From Mesorhizobium sp. AR02 (GTDB taxonomy: Bacteria > Pseudomonadota > Alphaproteobacteria > Rhizobiales > Rhizobiaceae), in the NCBI RefSeq assembly GCF_024746835.1, contig NZ_CP080531.1, positions 4,298,001 through 4,362,000 of the forward strand: DNA of 64,000 bases, read 5' to 3'. The position numbers were made by a program, and so were the translations under genes. The notes beneath the pieces were generated by a model. The model saw only the letters and a program-made list of their open reading frames with translations. It searched no databases and had not been told where the DNA came from. Below, in pieces: positions 17,172-25,459 of the stretch. The first letter of the stretch is position 1, and each line of letters begins with the position of its first letter.

Positions 17172-18851
17172 ATGTCTGTCACGGGTGCGGGTCGTAGTGC
17201 GGATCTGATCGTCATCAATGGTCGTGTGCTGACCATGGACGATGACAATCCCGCCGCCGAGGCCGTTGCCGTCAAGGACGGCGCCATCGTCGCCATCGGC
17301 AGCCGCGCTGCAATCGAAGAGCTCAAGGGGACGGCCACACAGGTGATCGACGCCAAGGGCGGTTCGGTCCTGCCCGGTTTCATCGAAGCTCATATGCATC
17401 TGTTCTCGGGAGGGGCCGAACTCGCGCATCTTCAGCTTGGCGGTGTCCATGGCTTCGAGGCGCTGCAAAAGGCGATCCGCGACTATGCATCGACAAAGCT
17501 CGACGCAAAAATGCTGGTCGGGCAGGGCGTCGACTATACCGTGCTCGGCAACGAGCGGGTGACGCGGCATCACCTTGACGCCATCCTGCCGGATCGCCCC
17601 TTCTGCATGGCGGCACCCGATCATCACACGATGTGGGCCAACACCAAGGCGCTTGACATGGCCGGTATCCTGCAGGGCCGCACGCTTGGTCCCGGCAACG
17701 AGATCGTCATGGGCGACGATGGGCTGGCAGCCGGCGAACTGCGCGAAGGCGAGGCGTTCGGCCCTGTGCTCGATCTTGCCGGCGAGGGCAGGGTGCGGCT
17801 GGGGCTGGCGACCGGCGGCGAGCCGGATCCGATGCCGTCCGCCGCCGAACGCGCCGCCGACCGCGACATCATGCGGCGCGGGCTCGCCTGGTGCGCGCGC
17901 CACGGCATCACCTCGATCCAGAACATGGACGGCAATTTCTACCAGCTCGAGCTGCTGGCCGAGATCGAGGCCGAGGAAGGCTTGCCCTGCCGCGTGCAGA
18001 TACCCTTCCACTACAAGAATTTCATGACGCTCGACATACTCGACAAGGCGTCTGTCATGGCCGAGCGCTACAACAGCGAGTGGCTGTCTTCGGGCATGGT
18101 CAAGGTGTTCTACGACGGCGTGCTCGATTCCTGGACGGCGGTGATGATCGAGCCCTATGCCGATCGACCCGACTGGGTCGGCGAGCCGCTGTTCACGCCG
18201 CAGCAGTTCATCGATCTGGCGGTCGCCATCGACAGGCGCGGACTGCAGATCGCGGTCCACTCGATTGGCGATGGCGCCGTGCGTGCCGTGCTCGACGGCT
18301 ACGAGGCGGCGCAAAAGGCCAATGGCAAGCGCGACAGCCGCCATCGCATCGAACATATTGAGGTCACCACCACATCGGACGTGCCGCGCTTTGCCGAACT
18401 CGGCGTCATCGCTTCGATGCAGCCGCCGCATCCGCCCGGCGCCATGGATTTCCCGCTGGAGCCGACCGTGTCGCGCATCGGACCGGCCCGTTGGCCGCTG
18501 AGCTATGCCTGGCGCACCTTGAAGAATGCCGGCGCGCATGTCGTCTTCGCTTCGGACTGGCCGGTGTCACCGATCGACCCGATCCTGGGCATTCAGGTGG
18601 CAGTGATGCGCAAACCATGGGCAGAAAGCGACCCGGACCAGAGTTTCTCGCTGCATGAATCGCTCGCCGCCTACACGGTCGAGGGCGCCTATGCCGAATT
18701 CGCCGAGCACAGCAAGGGCACGCTGAAATCAGGCTATATGGCCGATCTGGTGGTCCTGTCGGCCGATATCGAGAAGACAGCGCCGGCCGACCTGCACAAG
18801 CTGCGCCCGGTGACGACCATCTGCGGTGGCAAGGTCACCTATCAGGCCTGA
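17172..18851 (+). CDS. Amidohydrolase family 3 (YtcJ-like) metal-dependent hydrolase
   Basis: The 559-residue protein has the family-3 amidohydrolase layout: an N-terminal strand domain (ADLIVINGRVLTMDDDNPAA), the metal-binding HxH in GFIEAHMHLFSGGAELAHLQ, further family segments AAPDHHTMWANTKALD and QIAVHSIGDGAVRAVLDGYE, HRIEHIEV, and the active-site Asp in VVFASDWPVSPIDPILGIQ. Relatives hydrolyse amide or imide bonds of varied small molecules; the substrate cannot be told from sequence. No signal peptide is present, so it acts in the cytoplasm. The ATG at 17172 follows GGAGTCGCG. It precedes the pot genes by 141 bp and may share their regulation. Confidence 0.85.
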   Translation: MSVTGAGRSADLIVINGRVLTMDDDNPAAEAVAVKDGAIVAIGSRAAIEELKGTATQVIDAKGGSVLPGFIEAHMHLFSGGAELAHLQLGGVHGFEALQKAIRDYASTKLDAKMLVGQGVDYTVLGNERVTRHHLDAILPDRPFCMAAPDHHTMWANTKALDMAGILQGRTLGPGNEIVMGDDGLAAGELREGEAFGPVLDLAGEGRVRLGLATGGEPDPMPSAAERAADRDIMRRGLAWCARHGITSIQNMDGNFYQLELLAEIEAEEGLPCRVQIPFHYKNFMTLDILDKASVMAERYNSEWLSSGMVKVFYDGVLDSWTAVMIEPYADRPDWVGEPLFTPQQFIDLAVAIDRRGLQIAVHSIGDGAVRAVLDGYEAAQKANGKRDSRHRIEHIEVTTTSDVPRFAELGVIASMQPPHPPGAMDFPLEPTVSRIGPARWPLSYAWRTLKNAGAHVVFASDWPVSPIDPILGIQVAVMRKPWAESDPDQSFSLHESLAAYTVEGAYAEFAEHSKGTLKSGYMADLVVLSADIEKTAPADLHKLRPVTTICGGKVTYQA

Positions 18852-18992
18852 CAATGGCATGCGGCTTGCTAAGCCGAGTGACTGACTGAACTGTGATTCA
18901 ATGCCGGGCTTGCCAACCTACCGGGCGTGTGGTCACATCGAACAGGGGAACAGCTCCGCCAGCAAGAGCGGGGTCAACAGTGAGGCGTAATC

Positions 18993-20087
18993 GTGCCGGA
19001 CAAACCGGATCGGAATGCGATTGAAGTAGTAAACGTCAGCAAAATTTTCGGATCGGGTGAGGGGCAGGTCGCGGCCCTCGACACGGTCTCGGTATCGATC
19101 CGCGAAAACGAGTTCTTCACCCTGTTGGGGCCGTCCGGCTGCGGCAAGACCACCCTTTTGCGGCTGATCGCCGGCTTCGACTTTCCAACCGCCGGTGAAA
19201 TCCTGCTCTACGGCCAGGACATCGCGCCATTGCCGCCCTTCAAGCGGCCGGTCAACACCGTCTTCCAATCCTACGCGCTGTTCCCGCATATGACCGTGGC
19301 CGACAATATCGGCTTCGGCCTGGAGATGCTCGGCAAGCCCAAGGCCGAGATCAAGGCGCGCGTCGCCGAGATGCTCAAGCTGGTCAAGATGGAAGCGCTG
19401 GCGGGCCGCCGCACGGCGCAGATTTCCGGTGGCCAGCAGCAGCGCGTGGCGCTGGCCCGGGCGCTCGCGCCGCAGCCGAAAGTGCTGTTGCTCGACGAAC
19501 CGCTCTCCGCACTCGACTACAAGCTGCGCAAGGAGATGCAGATCGAGTTGAAGCGGCTGCAGCATGAGACCGGCATCACCTTCATCTTCGTCACCCACGA
19601 CCAGGAAGAAGCGCTGACCATGTCGGACCGCATCGCTGTGATGTCGTCGGGCAAGATCCTGCAGGTCGGCTCGCCCTGGGATATTTACGACAAGCCGGCG
19701 GAACGCTTCGTCGCCGACTTCATCGGCGAAACCAACTTCCTCACCGCCGCCATATCGGGCACCGGCAACGGCAAGACGCGCGCGACGCTCAAATCCGGCA
19801 CGACCATCGAGGCGACCGTTGCCGAAGGCTTCCAGCCGAAGGACAACGCCACCGTGGTGGTGCGGCCCGAGCATGCCAAGCTGACCAAGGACAAGGGCGA
19901 TCTGTCGGGCACAGTCGAAAACATCGTCTATTTCGGCACCGACACGCATATCCATGTCCAGCTCGACAGCGGCGAGGCCTTCACCGTGCGCCAGCAGAAC
20001 ACGCGCAGCGCAGGCTGCGGTTTCGAGCGCGGCGACAAGGTCGGCATCCTGATCGGCAACGATGCCGCGCAAGTGCTGAGGGACTGA
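18993..20087 (+). CDS. potA: Spermidine/putrescine-type ABC transporter ATP-binding protein
   Basis: The 364-residue ATPase energises a polyamine-type importer. It shows Walker [10 protein letters not shown], the Q-loop (FQSYALFP), the signature [16 protein letters not shown], Walker [13 protein letters not shown], the switch His in [14 protein letters not shown], and a C-terminal TOBE domain ([20 protein letters not shown]). This length and tail match the PotA group. GTG at 18993 is the start, with GAGG upstream (GTGAGGCGTAATC). Its stop overlaps the potB start by one base. Polyamine specificity is inferred from overall similarity and the PotD-like binding protein. Confidence 0.9.
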   Translation: MPDKPDRNAIEVVNVSKIFGSGEGQVAALDTVSVSIRENEFFTLLGPSGCGKTTLLRLIAGFDFPTAGEILLYGQDIAPLPPFKRPVNTVFQSYALFPHMTVADNIGFGLEMLGKPKAEIKARVAEMLKLVKMEALAGRRTAQISGGQQQRVALARALAPQPKVLLLDEPLSALDYKLRKEMQIELKRLQHETGITFIFVTHDQEEALTMSDRIAVMSSGKILQVGSPWDIYDKPAERFVADFIGETNFLTAAISGTGNGKTRATLKSGTTIEATVAEGFQPKDNATVVVRPEHAKLTKDKGDLSGTVENIVYFGTDTHIHVQLDSGEAFTVRQQNTRSAGCGFERGDKVGILIGNDAAQVLRD

Positions 20088-21007
20088 TGGCCACCGCGGA
20101 AGAAGTCGCCAAGGCAGCGGAGCGGCGTGATGTCCGTGACCGCTGGCTTCTGTCAGCACCAGCGCTGCTGGTCATTCTGCTCGCCGCGACCGGCCCGTTG
20201 CTGATCGTGCTCGTCTACTCGTTCCTGACGCCGGGCGCCTATGGCGACGTCAAATGGCAGTTCTCGTCCGACGCCTGGACATCGGTGTTCCTGGAACGCG
20301 ACATTTTCGACGACACGCTTTCGCTCGCGGCGGCGCATGTCACCATCTTCTGGCGCTCGATCAAGCTTGCTGTGGTGACGACGCTGGCCACCTTGGCGCT
20401 CGGCTTTCCGACCGCCTATTTCATGGCAACGCGCAGCGAAAAGACCAGGGATCTCTGGCTGTTCCTGATCACCATCCCGTTCTGGACCAACCTACTGATC
20501 CGCACCTTCGCCGTGCTGCAGATCATCCGCAACGAGGGCATCATCAACACCATCCTTTTGAAGCTCGGCGTCATCTCGGCGCCGATCCAGATCCTCTACA
20601 CCGACACGGCGATCCTGATCGGCATGGCCTATGTCTACCTGCCGCTGATGGTGCTGCCGATCTACGCCAGCATGGAGAAGCTCGATTTCCGCCTCGTCGA
20701 GGCGGGCTATGATCTCTACGCGACGCGCTTCAAGGTGCTGCGGAAGATCATTTTCCCGCTGGTCAAACCGGGCGTCATCGCCGGCTCCATCCTTGTCTTC
20801 ATTCCAGCCCTCGGTGCCTATGTGACGCCAAGCGTGCTTGGCGGCGGCAAGAACATGATGCTGTCCAACCTCATCGAATTGCAGTTCGGGCAGGGTCGCA
20901 ACTGGCCGCTCGGCTCGGCGCTTTCAATCACGGTGATGATCATCGTCATGGTGGCGCTGCTTGCCTATGTGCGCAATGCCGGCAAGTCGGGGGTGCGTCA
21001 TGGCTAG
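20087..21007 (+). CDS. potB: Polyamine-type ABC transporter permease, PotB-like
   Basis: The 306-residue inner-membrane protein has six or so membrane helices, starting LLSAPALLVILLAATGPLLI, and the permease EAA loop (LDFRLVEAGYDLYATRFKVL, then RKIIFPLVKPGVIAG) that docks on the ATPase. The long first periplasmic loop is usual for PotB. It is translated right after potA (one-base overlap) and overlaps potC by eight bases, so the three proteins are made together. Confidence 0.9.
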   Translation: MATAEEVAKAAERRDVRDRWLLSAPALLVILLAATGPLLIVLVYSFLTPGAYGDVKWQFSSDAWTSVFLERDIFDDTLSLAAAHVTIFWRSIKLAVVTTLATLALGFPTAYFMATRSEKTRDLWLFLITIPFWTNLLIRTFAVLQIIRNEGIINTILLKLGVISAPIQILYTDTAILIGMAYVYLPLMVLPIYASMEKLDFRLVEAGYDLYATRFKVLRKIIFPLVKPGVIAGSILVFIPALGAYVTPSVLGGGKNMMLSNLIELQFGQGRNWPLGSALSITVMIIVMVALLAYVRNAGKSGVRHG

Positions 21008-21800
21008 CAACTTCTCCATCAAGCATCAGCCCGGCTTTACGACGATCGCGGCGACCTGCTTCGTCGTGCTTTATCTGCCGATCATCGTGCTGGTCATCTA
21101 CGCCTTCAACGCAGCGAGCTCGACATCCGAATGGGGCGGCTTTTCGCTGCGATGGTTCCAGTCGGCATACCAGAACACGCAGGTCATCGATGCGACGCTG
21201 CGCTCGTTCCAGATCGGCTCGATCGCGGCGGTGCTGTCGACAATCTTCGCCACCATGGCGGCGCTCGCCACAACGCGCACCGCCTCCTATCCCGGCCTCA
21301 CCTTCAAATATGCGGCGATCAACCAGCCGCTGATGGTGCCCGAGATCGTCACTGGCGTGGCGCTGCTGATCTTCTTCTCGCGCATCAAGATCTTCACCGG
21401 CTATTCCGGCATCGGCTACCTGGTCGCCGCGCACACGGCGTTCTGCATTCCCTTTGCCTATCTGCCGATACGGGCGCGGCTGGAGAATATGGACCTGACG
21501 CTGGAACGCGCCGCAGCCGATCTCTACGCGACGCCATGGAAGACCTTCCGCCGCATCACGCTGCCGCTTCTGTGGCCGGGTATCCTCGCCGGCCTGATGC
21601 TGGCCTTCGTCATCTCGCTCGATGACGTCGTCATCACCGAGTTCGTCAAATCGGGCGGCCAGGACACGCTGCCCACCTACATGCTCGGCCAGATCCGCCG
21701 CGGCATAACACCCGAGATCAACGCGATATCGACCGCTTTCCTGCTGCTTTCGGTCGCGATCGTCACGTTGTTTTTCTTCGTCAGCAGGAAACGAGACTGA
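21000..21800 (+). CDS. potC: Polyamine-type ABC transporter permease, PotC-like
   Basis: This 266-residue permease pairs with PotB. It begins ASNFSIKHQPGFTTIAATCF, has several membrane helices (CFVVLYLPIIVLVIYAF at the start) and the EAA loop (MDLTLERAAADLYATPWKTF, then RRITLPLLWPGILAGLML). The ATG at 21000 lies inside the end of potB. A longer frame upstream would overlap potB by 47 bases and is not needed. Confidence 0.9.
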   Translation: MASNFSIKHQPGFTTIAATCFVVLYLPIIVLVIYAFNAASSTSEWGGFSLRWFQSAYQNTQVIDATLRSFQIGSIAAVLSTIFATMAALATTRTASYPGLTFKYAAINQPLMVPEIVTGVALLIFFSRIKIFTGYSGIGYLVAAHTAFCIPFAYLPIRARLENMDLTLERAAADLYATPWKTFRRITLPLLWPGILAGLMLAFVISLDDVVITEFVKSGGQDTLPTYMLGQIRRGITPEINAISTAFLLLSVAIVTLFFFVSRKRD

Positions 21801-21822
21801 ACCTGAAATGGGAGTTAGAACG

Positions 21823-22857
21823 ATGAACTGGAAGACAACAGCGACCGCCATGGGGTTGGCGTTGCTCGCTTCGACCGGCCTTGCCCGCGCCGACGGCGTG
21901 CTCAACATCTACAATTGGGGCAACTACACCAGCCCCGATGTGATCAAGAAGTTCGAGGACAAATACAACATCAAGGTGACCATCACCGACTACGATTCCA
22001 ACGACACCGCGCTCGCCAAGGTCCGGCAGGGCGGCACCGGCTTCGACATCGCCGTGCCTTCGCAGACCTACGTGCCGATCTGGATCAAGGAAGGTCTCGT
22101 GCTCGAGACCGATCCCGGCAAGATGGAGAACTTCAAGAACGTCGCGCCGGAATGGGCCAATCCTGACTTCGACCCCGGCCGCAAATATTCCGTTCCGTGG
22201 GCGCTGGGCACGGTTGGCGTCGTCGTCAACACCGATACCTACAAGGGGCCGGCTGACAGCTGGGGCATCATCTTCAACACGCCGGACGAGCTGAAGGGCA
22301 AGGTCAACGTCGTTCCCGAGATGAATGACGTCATCTTCGCGGCTATCAAATATGTCGGCGGCCAGCAATGCACCGACGACAAGGCGGTGCTGAAGAAGGT
22401 GCGTGACACGCTCGTAGCCGCCAAGCCGAACTGGATCGCGATGGAATACAACACCATCGAGAAGATGGGCGCCGGCGACTTCAAGGCGACCAGCGACTGG
22501 AACGGTTCGGCGCTGCGCCAGCGGCTGGCCAATCCGGCTATCCACTACAATTATCCGAAGGAAGGCTACGGCCTGTGGAGCGACAACGTCGTCGTTCTGA
22601 AGGAAGCCAAGAACGTCGACAACGCCAAGCTGTTCCAGAACTTCATCATGGATCCGGAAAACGCGGCCGGCCTCTCGGCCTTCCACCGCTATGCCAACGC
22701 CATCACCGGCTCGGACAAGTACATGCCGGCCGACATGAAGGATGCGCCGGAAGTCGTCATTCCGGCAGACGCCAAGCCGAAAGGCGAATTCCAGAAGATG
22801 TGCGCACCGGAAATCCAGGACATCTACACCAAGATCTGGACCGAACTGCAGAAGTAA
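21823..22857 (+). CDS. potD: Periplasmic polyamine-binding protein, PotD/PotF-like
   Basis: The 344-residue protein is the substrate receptor of the PotABC transporter. It has a signal peptide (MNWKTTATAMGLALLASTGL, cleaved after ARA) and the family opening VLNIYNWGNYTSPDVIKKFE, followed by IKVTITDYDSNDTALAKVRQ. Later family-type stretches include VVNTDTYKGPADSW and GLWSDNVVVLKEAKN. The ATG at 21823 is preferred to one at 21808 because GGGAG precedes it by nine bases. A strong terminator follows 13 bp after the stop and closes the transporter operon. Binding of putrescine, spermidine or an acylated amine cannot be told apart here. Confidence 0.9.
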   Translation: MNWKTTATAMGLALLASTGLARADGVLNIYNWGNYTSPDVIKKFEDKYNIKVTITDYDSNDTALAKVRQGGTGFDIAVPSQTYVPIWIKEGLVLETDPGKMENFKNVAPEWANPDFDPGRKYSVPWALGTVGVVVNTDTYKGPADSWGIIFNTPDELKGKVNVVPEMNDVIFAAIKYVGGQQCTDDKAVLKKVRDTLVAAKPNWIAMEYNTIEKMGAGDFKATSDWNGSALRQRLANPAIHYNYPKEGYGLWSDNVVVLKEAKNVDNAKLFQNFIMDPENAAGLSAFHRYANAITGSDKYMPADMKDAPEVVIPADAKPKGEFQKMCAPEIQDIYTKIWTELQK

Positions 22858-22870
22858 TCGCTGCATGACG

Positions 22871-22905
22871 GACCCGGCGGCACACGCCGCCGGGTCTTTT
22901 CTTTT
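22871..22905 (+). terminator. Strong rho-independent terminator after potD
   Basis: GACCCGGCGGC (22871-22881), loop ACAC, and GCCGCCGGGTC (22886-22896) form a perfect 11-bp stem, followed by TTTTCTTTT. It ends the pot operon. The next gene starts only 17 bases beyond it. Confidence 0.93.
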
Positions 22906-22921
22906 CCGGGAATGGCCTTTC

Positions 22922-24118
22922 ATGGACTCCTATCGCAACAGCGATCCGCGGCCGCCGATCATGCAGGGCTCGCCGCCCGCCCTGGTGCCGCCAAGGCTCG
23001 ACTGGGACCGGCCGCCATGGAACCGCTGGGCGTTCCAGCACATCAGGGAAATCCTGCCGACCACCGAAGTCTGGCGCGGCAACGGCCATCGCCGTCGTCT
23101 CGAACGCGCCGAGGCCGATCTCGACGGGCTGGCGGTCGAGGACAGCGAGGGCAGGCCTTCGACGCTCGCCGGGCTGCTCGACCAGACCTATACGGATGGG
23201 TTTCTGGTGCTCAAGAACGGCAAGATTGCCTATGAGCGCTATTTCAACGGCATGGATGAGCGCACGCTGCATCTGTCGCAGTCGATGGCCAAGTCCATCA
23301 CTGGCTCGGTGTTCGGCATACTGGCCGGACGCGGCGTGATTGATCCGGCCAGGCCGGTCACCGACTATTTGCCGGAGCTCGGCGCCACCGGCTGGGCCGG
23401 CGCCAGCGTCCAGCATGTGCTCGACATGACGACGGGCGTGCGGTTCTCCGAGGAATACACCGACCGCTATTCCGACATCGGCCAGGTCGATGTCGCCACC
23501 GGCTGGAAGCCGGTGCCGCCGGGCAGCGATCCGGACTTTCGCTGGCCCTCGCACATGTATGAGCTGATCCTGGGCTTGAAGGACACGGTCCGCCCGCATG
23601 GTGCGGCGTTCGAATACCGCTCGATCGAGACCGACGTGCTCGCCTTCCTTATGGAGCGGGTGACCGGCAAGCGGCTGGCGCAACTGGTTTCCGAGGAACT
23701 CTGGCAAAAGCTCGGGGCTGACGAAAGCGCCTGCTTCACTGTCGACAGCGCCGGCTATGCGCTGGCCGATGGCGGCTTCAACGCGACGCTGCGCGACTAT
23801 GGCCGCTTCGGCCAGATGATCCTCGACAATGGCGGCGGTATCGTGCCGGCCGACTGGATCGAGGCGACGCGCAATGGCAGGCACGGGCCGGATTTCTCCA
23901 CCAGCCTGCCCGAGGGCAGCTACCGCAACCAGTTCTGGATCGAGAATCCCAGTTCGCGCGCGCTGATGTGCCGGGGCGTGTTCGGGCAGATGATCCACAT
24001 CGACTGGAACACAGGAATGGTCGTGGTGAAGCTTTCGACCTGGCCGGATTTCAGCAATCTCGCCTATTCCGCGGCGACGCTGAAGGCCGTGCACGCCATC
24101 GCCGCCGCACTGAGTTGA
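22922..24118 (+). CDS. Serine hydrolase, beta-lactamase/esterase fold (NylB-like), first of a tandem pair
   Basis: The 398-residue protein is a class C beta-lactamase-fold hydrolase. The nucleophile motif SMAK is at residues 121-124 (LSQSMAKSITGS), and the catalytic Tyr is probably Tyr232 (EYRSIETD). The SMAK motif and spacing resemble 6-aminohexanoate-dimer hydrolase (NylB), which cleaves linear amides. No signal peptide is seen. The ATG at 22922 lies just beyond the potD terminator, leaving no room for a separate promoter; an in-frame ATG at 22865 lies before the hairpin. It may therefore depend on read-through. An amide or ester of an imported amine is a reasonable substrate guess only. 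Confidence 0.82.
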   Translation: MDSYRNSDPRPPIMQGSPPALVPPRLDWDRPPWNRWAFQHIREILPTTEVWRGNGHRRRLERAEADLDGLAVEDSEGRPSTLAGLLDQTYTDGFLVLKNGKIAYERYFNGMDERTLHLSQSMAKSITGSVFGILAGRGVIDPARPVTDYLPELGATGWAGASVQHVLDMTTGVRFSEEYTDRYSDIGQVDVATGWKPVPPGSDPDFRWPSHMYELILGLKDTVRPHGAAFEYRSIETDVLAFLMERVTGKRLAQLVSEELWQKLGADESACFTVDSAGYALADGGFNATLRDYGRFGQMILDNGGGIVPADWIEATRNGRHGPDFSTSLPEGSYRNQFWIENPSSRALMCRGVFGQMIHIDWNTGMVVVKLSTWPDFSNLAYSAATLKAVHAIAAALS

Positions 24119-24151
24119 GCCCCCACAAGAAACGACCTGGAAGGAAACGCC

Positions 24152-25333
24152 ATGACCGGCAAGACCGCGTTCGAGACTCGCTACGGCTTCCGCCGCAATG
24201 AGGTGTTGCTCGGCAACTGGCGGGAAAACCCGTTCAATCGATCGTCGTTCCAGAACCTTGGCGAATTGGTGCCAACGGCGCGCGTGGCCGCGGCTTCGGG
24301 TGGTATCGAAGCACCCGTGCGGGATATGGGCGGCCTGCTCAGCGAAAAGGTTTCGGTGGCCAGCGCGCCGGAGACGGTGGCCGAATTCCTCACGCGCTCC
24401 AGCACCGACGCGCTGACGATGATGAAGGGTGGCAAGATCATTGGCGACTGGTTCGCGCCGCACATGGATTTCGGCGCCCGCCACATCATCTTTTCGGTCA
24501 GCAAGTCGGTGACCGCGATCATCGCCGGCATATTGGAAGGCGAGGGGACGTTCGATCCGGAAGCGCCGGTGACGCAGTATATTCCCGAAGCTGCCGGCTC
24601 GGCCTATGGCGATGCGAGTTGCCGGCATGTGCTCGACATGAGCGTCAGCCTCGATTTCGAGGAAGCCTATCTCGACCCTGAAAGCGCCTTTGCCCGCTAC
24701 CGCCGCGCCACGCTGTGGAACCCGGGCGGCGGCACCGAAAGCCTGCGCGAATTCATCCTGAGCCTGCAGCGGCTTGCCGAGCCGCATGGCCAGACGTTCC
24801 GCTACCGCTCGCCCAATTCCGACCTGCTCGGCCTGCTGCTGGAGCGCGCGTCCGGCCAGCGCTTCACCGATCTGATGCGCGAGAAATTGTGGCTGCCACT
24901 GGGTGCCATCAGCGAAGCCTCGATCGGCGTCGACATGGAAGGCACGGCACGCACCGCCGGCGGCATTTCGGTGACGCCGCGCGACCTGGCGCGCATCGGC
25001 GAGATGATGCGGCAAGGCGGGACAGTCAATGGCCGCCGCATCGTGCCGGAAGCCTGGGTGCGCGACACGGTCAGCACCGGCGGCAGCTCGGAAGCCTGGC
25101 AGCGCGGCGCCATGCTGCCGCTGTTCCCAAAAGGCCGTTACCGCAACAAATGGTACCAGACCGGACACGAGAACGGCGCCTATTGCGGCATCGGCATTCA
25201 TGGCCAATGGCTCTATGTCGATCCCAGGACCGAAGTGGTGATCGCCAAAATGTCATCGCAGCCGGAGCCGGTGGATGATCCGCTGGATCTCGAAATCGTG
25301 GCTTTCTTCGAGGTGCTGACCCAACTGGTCTGA
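24152..25333 (+). CDS. Serine hydrolase, beta-lactamase/esterase fold (NylB-like), second of a tandem pair
   Basis: The 393-residue protein is a paralogue of the preceding gene. Its nucleophile motif is SVSK at residues 115-118 (FSVSKSVTAIIAG) and the catalytic Tyr is probably Tyr218 (FRYRSPNSD). A conserved C-terminal block (GRYRNKWYQTGHENGAYCGI) replaces the KTG-type motif of true beta-lactamases. A clear ribosome binding site (GGAAGGAAACGCC) precedes the ATG. It follows its neighbour by 33 bp. The two differ in their N-terminal 70 residues, so they may have different substrates. Confidence 0.85.
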   Translation: MTGKTAFETRYGFRRNEVLLGNWRENPFNRSSFQNLGELVPTARVAAASGGIEAPVRDMGGLLSEKVSVASAPETVAEFLTRSSTDALTMMKGGKIIGDWFAPHMDFGARHIIFSVSKSVTAIIAGILEGEGTFDPEAPVTQYIPEAAGSAYGDASCRHVLDMSVSLDFEEAYLDPESAFARYRRATLWNPGGGTESLREFILSLQRLAEPHGQTFRYRSPNSDLLGLLLERASGQRFTDLMREKLWLPLGAISEASIGVDMEGTARTAGGISVTPRDLARIGEMMRQGGTVNGRRIVPEAWVRDTVSTGGSSEAWQRGAMLPLFPKGRYRNKWYQTGHENGAYCGIGIHGQWLYVDPRTEVVIAKMSSQPEPVDDPLDLEIVAFFEVLTQLV

Positions 25334-25459
25334 ACCGCGGCGGTTTCCGTTGCCGCATGCTTTCTTGTGGACCGCCTGCGCCGGTTGAAAACGTCGCGGT
25401 TGGCGGCGCAGGCATCTGCGCCTATGGTCGCCGCTCTTTTCGACAAGAGTGGGAATGAC

